The notes under the pieces were generated by a model. It was not told the origin of the DNA and searched no databases. It worked only from the letters and a program-made list of their open reading frames with translations. From positions 1 through 64,000 of the forward strand of contig NZ_JAMBOH010000030.1 of NCBI RefSeq assembly GCF_023715505.1: 64,000 nt of DNA, given 5' to 3'. The position numbers and the translations under genes are program-made. Of this stretch, positions 24,568 through 33,786 are shown in pieces. Each line of letters starts with the position of its first letter. Positions within the stretch are counted from its first letter, which is position 1. This DNA comes from Neobacillus cucumis. GTDB lineage: Bacteria > Bacillota > Bacilli > Bacillales_B > DSM-18226.

Positions 24568-25986
24568 ATGAATATATTTATTAAAAAATTAGTTGGATTT
24601 TCTGTTGGTCCAGTAGCTGGTGCATTTATTGGCTTGATAACAATTCCTTTAACTACTTATTTTATTGTACCAAGTGAGTATGGTAAAGCGAGTATGTTTG
24701 CATTATTTCAAATGATATTTGCTACATTAATATACCTTGGAATCGACCAATCTTATACTAGAGAATATCACAGTGAAAAAAACAAAAAGAATTTATTTCA
24801 GAATGCTATCATTATTCCGTTAGTGTTTTCGTTATTTATCCTACTCTTAACAATCTTGTTCTCTAAACATACTTCAATTCTGTTATTTGATAGTCCGAAC
24901 TATAAATTCTCCTCTATATTATTTGGACTTATGATAGTTTTCATGGTATTAGAGCGATTTATTCTTCTATCCATAAGAATGGAAGAAAAGGCACTAGAGT
25001 ATTCATTATTAAATATATTTGTAAAACTGGCAGTTTTAGTACTCACTTTGTTTTTCATTATATTTGTTAGACGTGATTTTTTAACCATTGTGTATGCAAC
25101 GACAATTGGTCAAGTGATCGGGGATCTTTATCTTCTTTTTAGATATAGGAAATTATTTATTTTAAAAGATTTCAAACTAGATACTGTCTTATTAAAAAGA
25201 ATGCTGTCATTCGGGCTGCCAATTTTAATTTCAGCTTCATTATCAAATCTACTCAATTCTCTAGATCGTTTGTCTCTAAGAGCTTGGAGTGATTTTTATC
25301 AGTTAGGAATTTTTACGGCTACATTAAGAATAGTAGCTACATTAACTATTATTCAAACAAGTTTCACTAGTTTTTGGGTTCCGACTGCATACCGGTGGCA
25401 TGAAAAAGGTAAAAGTATGGATCATTATAAAATAGTAAGTGAGGGTCTACTTTTAGTATTGTCAGTTCTGTTTTTTGGAATACTAACTTTTAAGGGTTTA
25501 ATTGTTACACTCTTATCATCCAACTATGAAGATGCCAAATTTGTTGTTGGGTTTCTATGTTTGCAACCAATTATGTACACGATTAGTGAAACAACATGTT
25601 TAGGAATCGTATTTTCTAGGAAGAGTTATTTGAATATCTGGATAGGGATCATTTCTATAATTCCAAACATTATTTTAAATATAGTGTTGGTACCGCATTT
25701 TGGAGCTATTGGTGCGGCTATAGCAACAGGGATTTCATATATTTGCTTCTTTGTAGGTAGAACCTACTTTTCGGGTAAATGTGGTATGAAATTTAATGTA
25801 AACAGACATTATCTTGTTATCTTTTTATTACTAATAGCTGCATTCATCAATTTAATCCATAGTGAAATCGTAGTGTTGTTAAATATAGTTATGTTAATTT
25901 TAGTTGTGGCTGTACAATTTGGAACCATAAAAAAATTTATAAACATACGTAAAGGAAATCATAAAGAACTTTATGATTTTTCATAG
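24568..25986 (+). CDS. Wzx-type lipid-linked oligosaccharide flippase
   Basis: A 472-aa protein with 12 to 14 predicted membrane helices. It opens with KLVGFSVGPVAGAFIGLITIPLTTYFI, the usual start of MOP-superfamily polysaccharide exporters, and has the conserved FGLPILISASLSNLLNSLDR helix pair at about 210-235. It would move the undecaprenyl-linked repeat unit across the membrane for the polymerase. Its codon use is AT-rich like the neighbouring transferases. Confidence 0.88.
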   Translation: MNIFIKKLVGFSVGPVAGAFIGLITIPLTTYFIVPSEYGKASMFALFQMIFATLIYLGIDQSYTREYHSEKNKKNLFQNAIIIPLVFSLFILLLTILFSKHTSILLFDSPNYKFSSILFGLMIVFMVLERFILLSIRMEEKALEYSLLNIFVKLAVLVLTLFFIIFVRRDFLTIVYATTIGQVIGDLYLLFRYRKLFILKDFKLDTVLLKRMLSFGLPILISASLSNLLNSLDRLSLRAWSDFYQLGIFTATLRIVATLTIIQTSFTSFWVPTAYRWHEKGKSMDHYKIVSEGLLLVLSVLFFGILTFKGLIVTLLSSNYEDAKFVVGFLCLQPIMYTISETTCLGIVFSRKSYLNIWIGIISIIPNIILNIVLVPHFGAIGAAIATGISYICFFVGRTYFSGKCGMKFNVNRHYLVIFLLLIAAFINLIHSEIVVLLNIVMLILVVAVQFGTIKKFINIRKGNHKELYDFS

Positions 25987-26043
25987 ATAATGAACCTTTA
26001 TGGCAAAAAATAAGTTTCATAAATTTGAAGATTGGTGGAAATA

Positions 26044-27135
26044 ATGAAAAAAAATATTAAAGTTTTAATGGTTGGTTCAGACACTAGTGTTAAAGGTGGA
26101 ATGACTACTGTTGTCCAATCTTTTCTGAATTACAGTAAAAATAGTAATTTTAAATTGATGTTTATACCAACACATATTGAGACCGATAGTCAAATGAAAA
26201 AAATTTCTTTTTTCTTATCTGGTTTATTAAGTATATTTTTTCAATTGTTATTTAATCGAGTAGATATTGTACACATGCATATGTCTGAGAGAGGTAGTTT
26301 TAGTAGGAAGTTTATTATTTTTAAGCTTTCTAAGTTATTTAATAAACGAGTAATAACTCATACCCATGGGGCAGAATTTAAAGAGTACTATAATGAAAGT
26401 AACAGTAAGGTACAGTCTAATATTAGGAAGTTATTAAAAGAATCAGATAAAGTTATTACATTAGGTGAAAATTGGAATGATATTATTAAGAGTATTGAAC
26501 CACAAACAAAAACCTTAATACTTAGGAATTCAGTAATACTACCTAAAAAAATTAATACCCTAAACAGTCAAGAAATTAATGTTCTATTTTTAGCTGTTTT
26601 AATCAATCGTAAGGGAATTATAGATCTAATCAACTCATCGTATAAAGTAATAAAAGAGTTAGAAAAAGAGGGTAAGTCCATTAAGTTTTTAATAGCAGGT
26701 GATGGCCCTCTACTAGAATCCTCTATTAATTTAACCAAAGAGTTAGGTATTGCGGAAAATTTTGAGTTTTTAGGATGGATAGATGTTAATCAAAAGGAAC
26801 AGTTATTAACGAAAACAGACCTATTTGTTTTACCATCTTATAATGAAGGTTTACCTCTATCTATTTTAGAAGCATTAAGTTATGGAATTCCAGTTGTTTC
26901 TACTCATGTTGGAAGTGTAAATGAAGCAGTAATTGATGGAAAAAACGGCTTTTTAATCAATCCTGGTAATGTTGAATCTCTGTCTAAGAGTATGTTAAAT
27001 ATTTTACAAAGTAATGACTTCCAAGAAATGGGGAGACAGTCAAGACTACTTGCTGAAGATCACTTTAATAGTGAAAAATACTTTGAAATAATTGAAGATC
27101 TGTATGCTTCCCTTATGAACACAAAAAATATTTAA
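26044..27135 (+). CDS. Glycosyltransferase, GT4 family
   Basis: The ATG at 26044 follows TTGGTGGAA; a GTG at 26032 is in frame but lacks spacing. The 363-aa GT-B enzyme shows VKGGMTTVVQSF near the N terminus, HTHGAEFKEYY, and YNEGLPLSILEALSYGIPVV as the E-x7-E donor site. It is a cytoplasmic or peripheral enzyme of repeat-unit assembly, with no substrate prediction. Confidence 0.87.
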   Translation: MKKNIKVLMVGSDTSVKGGMTTVVQSFLNYSKNSNFKLMFIPTHIETDSQMKKISFFLSGLLSIFFQLLFNRVDIVHMHMSERGSFSRKFIIFKLSKLFNKRVITHTHGAEFKEYYNESNSKVQSNIRKLLKESDKVITLGENWNDIIKSIEPQTKTLILRNSVILPKKINTLNSQEINVLFLAVLINRKGIIDLINSSYKVIKELEKEGKSIKFLIAGDGPLLESSINLTKELGIAENFEFLGWIDVNQKEQLLTKTDLFVLPSYNEGLPLSILEALSYGIPVVSTHVGSVNEAVIDGKNGFLINPGNVESLSKSMLNILQSNDFQEMGRQSRLLAEDHFNSEKYFEIIEDLYASLMNTKNI

Positions 27136-27199
27136 ATCTATACTTGCTAAAAAGATAAAGTTTTTTAAAATTACTTTTTAGATTAGGATGAATTAATGA

Positions 27200-27787
27200 A
27201 TGATTCAAAATAAAAAAGATTATTATTATTATTTACAAGCAGATAAAGAGGCATTAGATATAAAAAGAAAATCCCCACGACCTATTGTTGATGATATTTG
27301 GAAATTCCAAAGATTACTTAGGAAGTTAGAATATACTGTAAATTGCAAGAATGGTAAAATTGCAAAATTTTATATTTTATTATTGAAATATAGATTTCAT
27401 AAATTTTCAAGATTATTAGGTTTTGATATACCTATAAATGTTTTCGGTCCTGGATTATCTATTGCTCATAGAGGCACTATAGTGGTTAATGGTGGGGCCA
27501 GAGTGGGTGCAAATTGTAGAATTCATGCTAGTGTTAATATAGGGACTGGAAAAGATACTAGTACTACTCTGGTTCCTACCCTTGGTAATAACGTGTATAT
27601 AGGTCCAGGTGCCAAGATATTTGGAAAGATAGAAGTCGGAGATAATGTGGCAATTGGTGCAAATTCGGTAGTCAATAAATCATTTGAATCAAATGTTACA
27701 ATAGCTGGAAGTCCTGCAAAAATAATAAACCACAAAGGATCAAAGGATTTATTATTTAGATATGAAACGTTAAAGGAAAAGGAATAA
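27200..27787 (+). CDS. Serine O-acetyltransferase-like hexapeptide acetyltransferase
   Basis: A 195-aa left-handed beta-helix acyltransferase close to CysE/EpsC: GFDIPINVFGPGLSIAHRGTIVVN holds the catalytic His, and INIGTGKD, NVYIGPGAKIFG and DNVAIGANSVVNKSF follow. The N-terminal helical part is shortened compared with metabolic CysE, and it sits in the EPS operon, so it probably acetylates the polymer or a precursor rather than serine. The start is an ATG after AGGATGAATTA. Confidence 0.82.
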   Translation: MIQNKKDYYYYLQADKEALDIKRKSPRPIVDDIWKFQRLLRKLEYTVNCKNGKIAKFYILLLKYRFHKFSRLLGFDIPINVFGPGLSIAHRGTIVVNGGARVGANCRIHASVNIGTGKDTSTTLVPTLGNNVYIGPGAKIFGKIEVGDNVAIGANSVVNKSFESNVTIAGSPAKIINHKGSKDLLFRYETLKEKE

Positions 27788-27843
27788 AAATAATTAATTT
27801 TGTTTTTATAGCTATGATAATATTTCTAAGGAGTTAAAAATCT

Positions 27844-28884
27844 ATGAAACAACCTTTAGTTACTGTTTTTATTCCTATGTATAATGGTGAAGAATATATA
27901 CAAGAAGCTCTGGATAGTATAATTAATCAAACTTATAAAAATCTAGATATATTAGTAGTTGATGATGGTTCGACAGATAATTCAAATAAAATAGTTAGTT
28001 CTTACAATGATCCTCGAATTAGACTCTTAGTTAACGAAACTAATAAAGGTTTACCGTATACAAGGAATTTAGGTGTTAAAGAGGCAAAAGGCAAGTATTT
28101 AGCAATTATGGATGCTGACGATATTGCCCTGCCAGATAGAATTGAGAAACAAGTTAAATATATGGAAGAAAATATAGATATTGATGTGGTCGGTACTTAT
28201 TATCAAGAGTTCGGTGGTAGGTTTAATAGAATTAGAAAATCAAGTGCAGATAATCAGGAAGAATTAAAAATTTCTTTAATTTTTCATAACTATATCGGTA
28301 ATTCTACTTCCCTTATTCGGTTAAATACTTTAAAAGAAAATAATCTGAGTTATAATCCCAATTTTTTTGTATTACAAGATTATGACTTATGGATCCAAAT
28401 ATCAAAAGTAGGAAAATTGTTTATTATGCCAGAAGTATTATTAAAATATAGGACTGGGCATACTAATATAACAAAATTGTCAAAAACTGAAAAGGCCGCA
28501 AGAAGAAAGAAATTAATGGATTCAATTCATAATGACATATTAGATTTTTATAATTTTGAATTAACAGATCAAGAAAAAAATACATTTAACGAAGTTTTTA
28601 ATGACGATTTTTATGACGAAATTGGTAATGATCTCCTTAATGATATTTATTTGGTAATCAGAAGAATTACTGAACAAAATAAGGAAAAGCAAATTTTTAA
28701 TGAGGTTAATTTTAATAATACAATCAAAAGAGAAATTCTTAAAGTTTTAGCTAATCCAAATATAAAACTGTCTAATAAACTTGAGTTCTATAACAAGATA
28801 TGTAAGTTAGTGAATTGTAAATTAAATACAGCTGAGTTTTTCAAAATTATTGCCAAACATTCATTTAAGAAGGTCTTCTTTTAA
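27844..28884 (+). CDS. Glycosyltransferase, GT2 family
   Basis: GT-A fold with PMYNGEEYIQEALDSIINQT, the nucleotide-binding VVDDGSTDNS, and the metal-binding MDADDIALPDRI. DYDLWIQIS supplies the acceptor-side acid. The C-terminal 130 residues are helical and not recognisable. AAGGAG is upstream. It is part of the EPS repeat-unit set. Confidence 0.88.
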   Translation: MKQPLVTVFIPMYNGEEYIQEALDSIINQTYKNLDILVVDDGSTDNSNKIVSSYNDPRIRLLVNETNKGLPYTRNLGVKEAKGKYLAIMDADDIALPDRIEKQVKYMEENIDIDVVGTYYQEFGGRFNRIRKSSADNQEELKISLIFHNYIGNSTSLIRLNTLKENNLSYNPNFFVLQDYDLWIQISKVGKLFIMPEVLLKYRTGHTNITKLSKTEKAARRKKLMDSIHNDILDFYNFELTDQEKNTFNEVFNDDFYDEIGNDLLNDIYLVIRRITEQNKEKQIFNEVNFNNTIKREILKVLANPNIKLSNKLEFYNKICKLVNCKLNTAEFFKIIAKHSFKKVFF

Positions 28885-29011
28885 AGACTAATTTACATTT
28901 AGGAGTGTTTTAAAATGTGGTTTTTCATAGAGATCCAAGGGAGAAAACTAATCTTCTTTAGCTTTAATCGGATTCGTCTATAAAAAAATTTAAAGAGGAT
29001 GAAATTATTAA

Positions 29012-29749
29012 ATGATTACAGAAGAATTAGGCAATGTAAAAGTAAATTTAACAGATGAGAAGGAATTGCTTCCTATATTGCATGATAGGTTAGTAAATAA
29101 AGAAAAAACCAAGGTATTTTTCTTAAATGCTCACTGCTACAATATAGCTCAAAAAGATGAAAAGTATAGAGCAAATTTAAATAAAGCGGATTTTGTCTTG
29201 AATGACGGTATTGGGGTTGATATTGGGGCTAAAATATTTAATTTTAAATTCAAAGAAAACTTAAATGGTACCGATTTAACACCCAAAATTTTAGAAGTTT
29301 GTGCAGAGTTGAGCTTAAGGGTATTTTTGTTAGGAGGTAAACCAGGAGTTGCAGAAAAAGCTTCCGAAAATATGAGAAAAAAAATACCTTTTTTAAATAT
29401 TGTAGGGACCTTAGATGGGTATTTTAAAGAATCGACAGATGTTGTTTCAATTATTAACAAAACAAATCCAGATGTAATTATATGTGCTTTAGGCGTGCCT
29501 TATCAAGAAAATTGGATATCTGATAATTTTAATAAGATTAATGGTACCATGTTCTTGGCGGTTGGGGCTTTTTTAGATTTTGCATCCAATAATATAACTA
29601 GAGCCCCAAAAGTATTTAGAAAACTAAAATCAGAGTGGATTTATAGATTATTATTGGAACCTAAAAGAATGTGGAAAAGGTATTTAATTGGAAACTTTAC
29701 GTTTATATATTATATCCTTAAGAATAAGGTAATCAATAATAGTCGTTAA
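29012..29749 (+). CDS. WecG/TagA/CpsF-family glycosyltransferase
   Basis: A 245-aa GT26 enzyme with NDGIGVDIGAKIF (catalytic Asp region), FLLGGKPGVAEKA, ALGVPYQENWI, and the C-terminal block VGAFLDFASNNITRAPK ... SEWIYRLLLEPKRMWKRY. The family adds N-acetylmannosaminuronate or a similar sugar to lipid-linked acceptors. It is the last intact gene of the EPS operon and is followed by a strong hairpin. It is preceded by a 127-base gap with no gene. Confidence 0.88.
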   Translation: MITEELGNVKVNLTDEKELLPILHDRLVNKEKTKVFFLNAHCYNIAQKDEKYRANLNKADFVLNDGIGVDIGAKIFNFKFKENLNGTDLTPKILEVCAELSLRVFLLGGKPGVAEKASENMRKKIPFLNIVGTLDGYFKESTDVVSIINKTNPDVIICALGVPYQENWISDNFNKINGTMFLAVGAFLDFASNNITRAPKVFRKLKSEWIYRLLLEPKRMWKRYLIGNFTFIYYILKNKVINNSR

Positions 29750-29817
29750 TAGAAAAAGTGGTTTGATTGAATATATCCGATAGTTAATTAATTGTAAAAT
29801 TCCTTATTACTACGTTG

Positions 29818-29850
29818 AACCAATAATATAAAATATTATTGGTTTTATTA
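29818..29850 (+). terminator. Intrinsic terminator between wecG-type gene and truncated ugd
   Basis: AACCAATAATA pairs perfectly with TATTATTGGTT around a 5-base loop, then TTATTATTG. It is the third hairpin of this type in the EPS operon. Confidence 0.7.
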
Positions 29851-29891
29851 TTGAAATGAGGAAGAGTTGAAAAATTAAAGGTGGAGTTAAA

Positions 29892-29981
29892 TTAAAAATT
29901 GCAGTAGCTGGGACTGGATATGTAGGATTAGTAACAGGTGTTTGTCTTGCAGAGAAAAAGAATTCAGTCACATTTGTAGAT
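29892..29981 (+). pseudogene. ugd: UDP-glucose 6-dehydrogenase, N-terminal stub
   Basis: After AAAGGTGGAG the frame reads [27 protein letters not shown], the NAD-binding first 29 residues of a Ugd/TuaD enzyme. It stops where IS21 istB sequence begins on the other strand. The codon at the start position is TTA instead of TTG or ATG, so even the stub lacks a usual start. The rest of the gene is not seen in the window. An intact but different ugd is at 48771. Confidence 0.85.
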
Positions 29982-30436
29982 CCATCGATGTGATCATCAA
30001 ATTATCAATAATGACTAATTGTGATTCTTTTATTGTCTTAATCCTAGTTTGGGACTTCCTCGTTATATCCCTGGTTTTCAAGGTATGAATCAAATCTCCC
30101 ATCGTTATATAGGAGACCCTGTAACCTCGTTTAATGGCTTCTAATCCTAATCCAACCGCCATGTTTGTTTTCCCACACCAGGCGGTCCCAATAGAATAAG
30201 ACCAATTGATTAAACTGCTTTAAGCTTAAGGATTCTAGTTCTTCTGAATTAAATTGCTCCAACGGAGTGATACATGGAAATACTGCGAGTTTCAAGCGTT
30301 TTTACATGTGTTTCTCGTCTCTCATTTTTCGTTCATATTCTACTATATTGTTCAGGAACGTTATATAACTAAGCTGCTCCTTTTCAGCTTCTTTTGAAGT
30401 GAAGGGAGCTTTTTTGAAGTTTTCACCAACCGAAGT
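29982..30436 (-). pseudogene. IS21-family istB remnant (IS21 copy D)
   Basis: The minus strand encodes broken IstB pieces: EAEKEQLSYITFLNNIVEYE, SLSLKQFNQL, GPPGVGKTNMAVGLGLEAIK (Walker A), MGDLIHTLKTRDITRKSQ and LVIIDNLM (Walker B). Frame changes and small deletions separate them, and the end (after MDLQ) is fused to the ugd stub. It is not a clean insertion, because the element end is missing, so a deletion must have joined the two. Its other side is cut by an IS66 end. Confidence 0.8.
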
Positions 30437-30461
30437 GTAAGCCCGAAATATAAAAAATAAG
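30437..30461 (-). repeat. Solitary IS66 end (25 bp)
   Basis: GTAAGCCCGAAATATAAAAAATAAG here is the exact reverse complement of the right end of the IS66 copy at 38656-38680. Nothing else of that second IS66 copy remains. It is cut by the IS1182 remnant. Confidence 0.85.
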
Positions 30462-30698
30462 AGGCTGGGACAAAACCCACCTCTAAGATGAAAAAGCCGG
30501 TGGAATTTTACGATAAGTAAAATTTCACCGGCTTTGATTTTTTTTAAATAAAAATAAGGACCACTTCTGATAAAATAAAGTTACCACACCAAATCTTGAA
30601 AGAAGGGTCCTTATGTTTAAAAATTATATCATGAATCAATTAGTTTTGCCTTTAGATTTAGAAGTGAAATTACAAACTAATGATATTGCCTTCCATGT
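30461..30698 (+). mobile_element. IS1182-family 5' end with transposase stub
   Basis: It begins GAGGCTGGGACAAAAC, the common IS1182 terminal repeat. A 19-bp stem-loop (30493-30511 with 30517-30535, then a long T run) probably shields the transposase from outside transcription. After AGAAGGG an ATG at 30613 opens MFKNYIMNQLVLPLDLEV, typical for IS1182 transposases. The gene stops after about 28 codons where an IS21 end begins at 30699. Confidence 0.85.
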
Positions 30699-30733
30699 TG
30701 TGAGCGTCAAGTAGAAATGAACAATTTTGCTGA

Positions 30734-31498
30734 TTATTTTTGAACACTTTCTTCATTAAAAATCCTTTGTCTGTTTCTCATTCTGTGGCTATCTTCATTG
30801 AAACTCACAATCTCAGCACGATGAATCAGACGGTCCAATATGGCTGTAGCTACACCTACATCCCCAAGCAATTCTGTCCATTCCTTCGGAGATCGGTTGG
30901 ACGTAAGGATGATTGATGATTGGTTATATAGATCATTGACTAGCTGAAAGAAAAGGTTGGCTTCTCTTGGGTCCATTGCTGCGTACATTAAGTCGTCAAT
31001 GATGACTAGATGTGAGTCCTTAATTCTTTTTATCCTAGTTTGTGATTTCCTCGTGATGTCCAGCGTTTTTAACGTGTGAACCAATTCTCCCATTGATATA
31101 AATGAAACCTTATAGCCTTTTTGTATAGCTTCAAGTCCTAGTCCAACTGCCAAGTGGGTCTTACCAACTCCTGGAGGTCCCAATAGGATTAGGTTAAAGA
31201 TCTGCTCCACCCATGCCAATTCCTTTAATTGATTAAATTCCTTTTGGCTCAACGATTCCTGTTCTTCTAAATTAAAATCATCCAAAGGTGCTATACATGG
31301 AAAAGAGGCAAGTTTAAGCCTTTTTTCCATGTTCTTTTCATCTCTTTTGTTTCGTTCGTACTCTACCAGAGTATTTAAGAAAGAAAGGTAGCTAACTTGA
31401 TCTTTCTCAGCTTTGGCCAGAATAGCGGGAAGCTCACTTGAAGCTTCCGAGAGACGGAGAGATACAAGGGCATCCTGAAGTTGCTGGATCTGTCTCAT
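30734..31498 (-). CDS. IS21-family helper ATPase IstB (copy C, intact frame)
   Basis: A 254-aa AAA+ ATPase related to DnaC: Walker A GPPGVGKTHLAVG at about 110-118, Walker B LVIIDDLMYAAMD, sensor ILTSNRSPKEW, and arginine-finger region AILDRLIHRAE. It assists the IstA transposase in target choice. Its start overlaps the end of istA by 4 bases (ATGA), the normal IS21 arrangement. It is the only complete transposition gene in this island. Because its istA partner is truncated, it cannot move the element alone. Confidence 0.92.
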   Translation of the reverse strand: MRQIQQLQDALVSLRLSEASSELPAILAKAEKDQVSYLSFLNTLVEYERNKRDEKNMEKRLKLASFPCIAPLDDFNLEEQESLSQKEFNQLKELAWVEQIFNLILLGPPGVGKTHLAVGLGLEAIQKGYKVSFISMGELVHTLKTLDITRKSQTRIKRIKDSHLVIIDDLMYAAMDPREANLFFQLVNDLYNQSSIILTSNRSPKEWTELLGDVGVATAILDRLIHRAEIVSFNEDSHRMRNRQRIFNEESVQK

Positions 31499-32405
31499 TT
31501 AACTCCCTCCATGATTGCTACATATTGATCAAATGGACGCTGCTTAGCTTCTGCGTTAAGTAAAGGCAATTCCTCTACATCGGCAGATGTTGGTTTAGTT
31601 TCAGCGATAGCGTTTGGACTGTTCATGTTAACTTGGCGCTGGCGTTTCAATAGCTGGACCACATCCTGAAAATCATTAGCGCTAAAAAGTTGTCTTTCCA
31701 TACATAACGCAAGTGAATCATCAAGTACTTCGACAGAACTTACATCAATACACTTTTTTATGATACTCAACTGATCACGGAGGTATCTTGGATATCTTTT
31801 TCGTAGTTCCTGAAAATACATCTGGGTCATCTCACTGTTTGTAAAGTGGCTACCCACAACCTCCATTAGTTCCTTAAGTCCTTTAGAGCGATCACGCTGA
31901 TGCGATGTATTACGAATTAGTTGACCTTTATCGGGGCTGATTGAATGACTTGCCAATACTTCTCCTGTCTCTTTAACATAAATGATTAGTTTATTTTCTT
32001 TATTTCTCATTATCTGAACTTCTGGGTGTTTCTGATAGGTGCCGAGAGGCACCGTATAACGGTTCGAAAGGAATAATACCGTGTTGTCCTTCCGTACACT
32101 TCTTGTTATACTATTATTACTATTATGATTTAATAGACTGACCTGCCTCATGTGTTGCTTTTCCAGGAGAAACACATCGGCGGGTCTTCTTTTTGTCCCA
32201 TTGTGGATTTTACCGTTTCCGGTTCTGCCCAGCCAGTGCTGGCATTGCTCATTCCAGGAATCAATATTGTGAAAAACTCTATGTATTACAAAGTTTTTCT
32301 TGATGAATCCCACGGTGTTTTCGACCCTTCCTTTGCTTTCAGGATCTGCCTTCCGGCATAAAACCACCTTAAACTTTACTTCGTTGACAAACTGCTGAAG
32401 AAAAA
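31495..32405 (-). pseudogene. IS21 transposase istA, C-terminal part (copy C)
   Basis: The frame encodes VLCRKADPESKGRVENTVGF (with the catalytic Glu), NIDSWNEQCQHWLGRTGN, RYTVPLGTYQKHPEV and the helical IstA tail. The N-terminal HTH and first catalytic Asp residues are absent. The open frame continues upstream into unrelated ExeA-like sequence, making a 366-codon chimera that is not a natural gene. Confidence 0.85.
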
Positions 32406-32930
32406 ACTGCTGATCCACTCCTGCACATATTAGGTACTTTGCTACATACTCTCCCACTTGTGCACGGTCATAATGTCCCAATTTGAACTGTATATCAATT
32501 CTTTGCCGAATGGCTGCGAATGATTGAAGACGTAGGCCGTCCCAGAGTTCGCTCTGACTAACAAGGATAAGTGCCATTGGACCATGGTCATCCATTTTGA
32601 AGTTAAGCAGGACCCTACCTCTTTAAGCATCTCCTTGTCTAATTGGTGAGCTTCGTCTATTACAACCACTGGCTGAATACCACGAATTCCTCTGAACAAC
32701 TATCTCCCGATGGAGTTGCCTTTTAGCATCACCTCTATAAAACTTTGCCTCAGAGCATAATTGTTCAAGCAATCCCATGTAAAAGTGTCTAGGGGTTATA
32801 ATTTTGAGTCAGACAAATAGAGTACTTGAAACTTCCCCTTATCAAGTCGATCTACAAACCTATTAATTAGCTGATTACGGCCACCTGAATGTACCACTAA
32901 TAACATGATTTGTAACAAAGAATAACAAGA
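32405..32930 (-). pseudogene. ExeA/TniB-like AAA+ transposition ATPase remnant
   Basis: Pieces in several frames on the minus strand: NRFVDRLDKGKFQVLYLSDS, then (shifted) HFYMGLLEQLCSEAKFYRGD, then FRGIRGIQPVVVIDEAHQLD (Walker B), then (shifted) MDDHGPMALILVSQSELWD, RLQSFAAIRQRIDIQFKL and HYDRAQVGEYVAKYL. These blocks are characteristic of the ExeA-like ATPases encoded beside DDE transposases. At least three frame changes are needed and the Walker A region is unrecognisable. Confidence 0.75.
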
Positions 32931-33786
32931 AATTAACCACTAATCGACAGGTTATTTACCAACCACTACTTTATATAATTAGTGAGCATATCTTACGATT
33001 TGACACTTTATATGGGAGATATTATTTTATGATCCAATATCATAAGATACTGGAATTATATGATAAGGGAATCAGTTTGAGGGGGATTTCCGCAAGTACT
33101 GGTAACTCTCGGCAAAAAGTAACAGAGGTCATTGAATTGGCTAAGAAGAAAGGATTAATTTGTCCGTTAGACGAGGAAATTGATGATAAATGGTTTAAAG
33201 AATTTCTGTTTCCAGGGTAGTCATTGGAAGCTTCCGGGAGGCAGCCTCGACTTTGAATACATTCATAAAGAGTTGGCCAAACAGAACGTTACCCTTTCTC
33301 TTCTACACTATGAATATGAAGCAGAAAGTAGGGCAAATAACAAAATCCCTTACTCTCATCGAAGTTTCATCCGCCATTATGGCCATTATGCGCTGAAATA
33401 CAAAGCTACCTTACGTATCCGCAGAAAACCGGGGAAAATAATGGAGGTGGATTGGGCAGGGTCCACAGCCTTTATAATTGATAGGGATACAGGGGAAAAA
33501 GTAAATGCATATATATTCATGCGTATAAATATTTTGGTTGATCCACTCAGATTGTTGTATCGGATAATTTGAAGACGGGCGTGACGAAACATACTTCAAG
33601 GGAACTTGTATTGAATCCTACCTACAAGGAAATGGCCAGTCATTACAATCCAATCGTCATGCTGTGACTGCTAAACTAAAGTTGACAGTTTCCGCTAGAT
33701 AAGAAGAAACACTTATTTACCCAAATGTACCAGTAAAATATAAGCATCTTCCATTGTAAGATAACTATAAATTTATTTATACATCA

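Larger units (their letters stand above)
30699..32405 (-). mobile_element. IS21-family element copy C, truncated in istA
   Basis: The end at 30699 is TGTGAGCGTCAAGTAGAA, close to the terminal repeat of copy B (TGTGACCGTCAAGTAGAA). The order inward is istB then istA, as expected read from the right end. The far end is lost: istA homology stops near 32405, where it is fused to an ExeA-like ATPase remnant. It was inserted into the IS1182 transposase. Confidence 0.85.
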
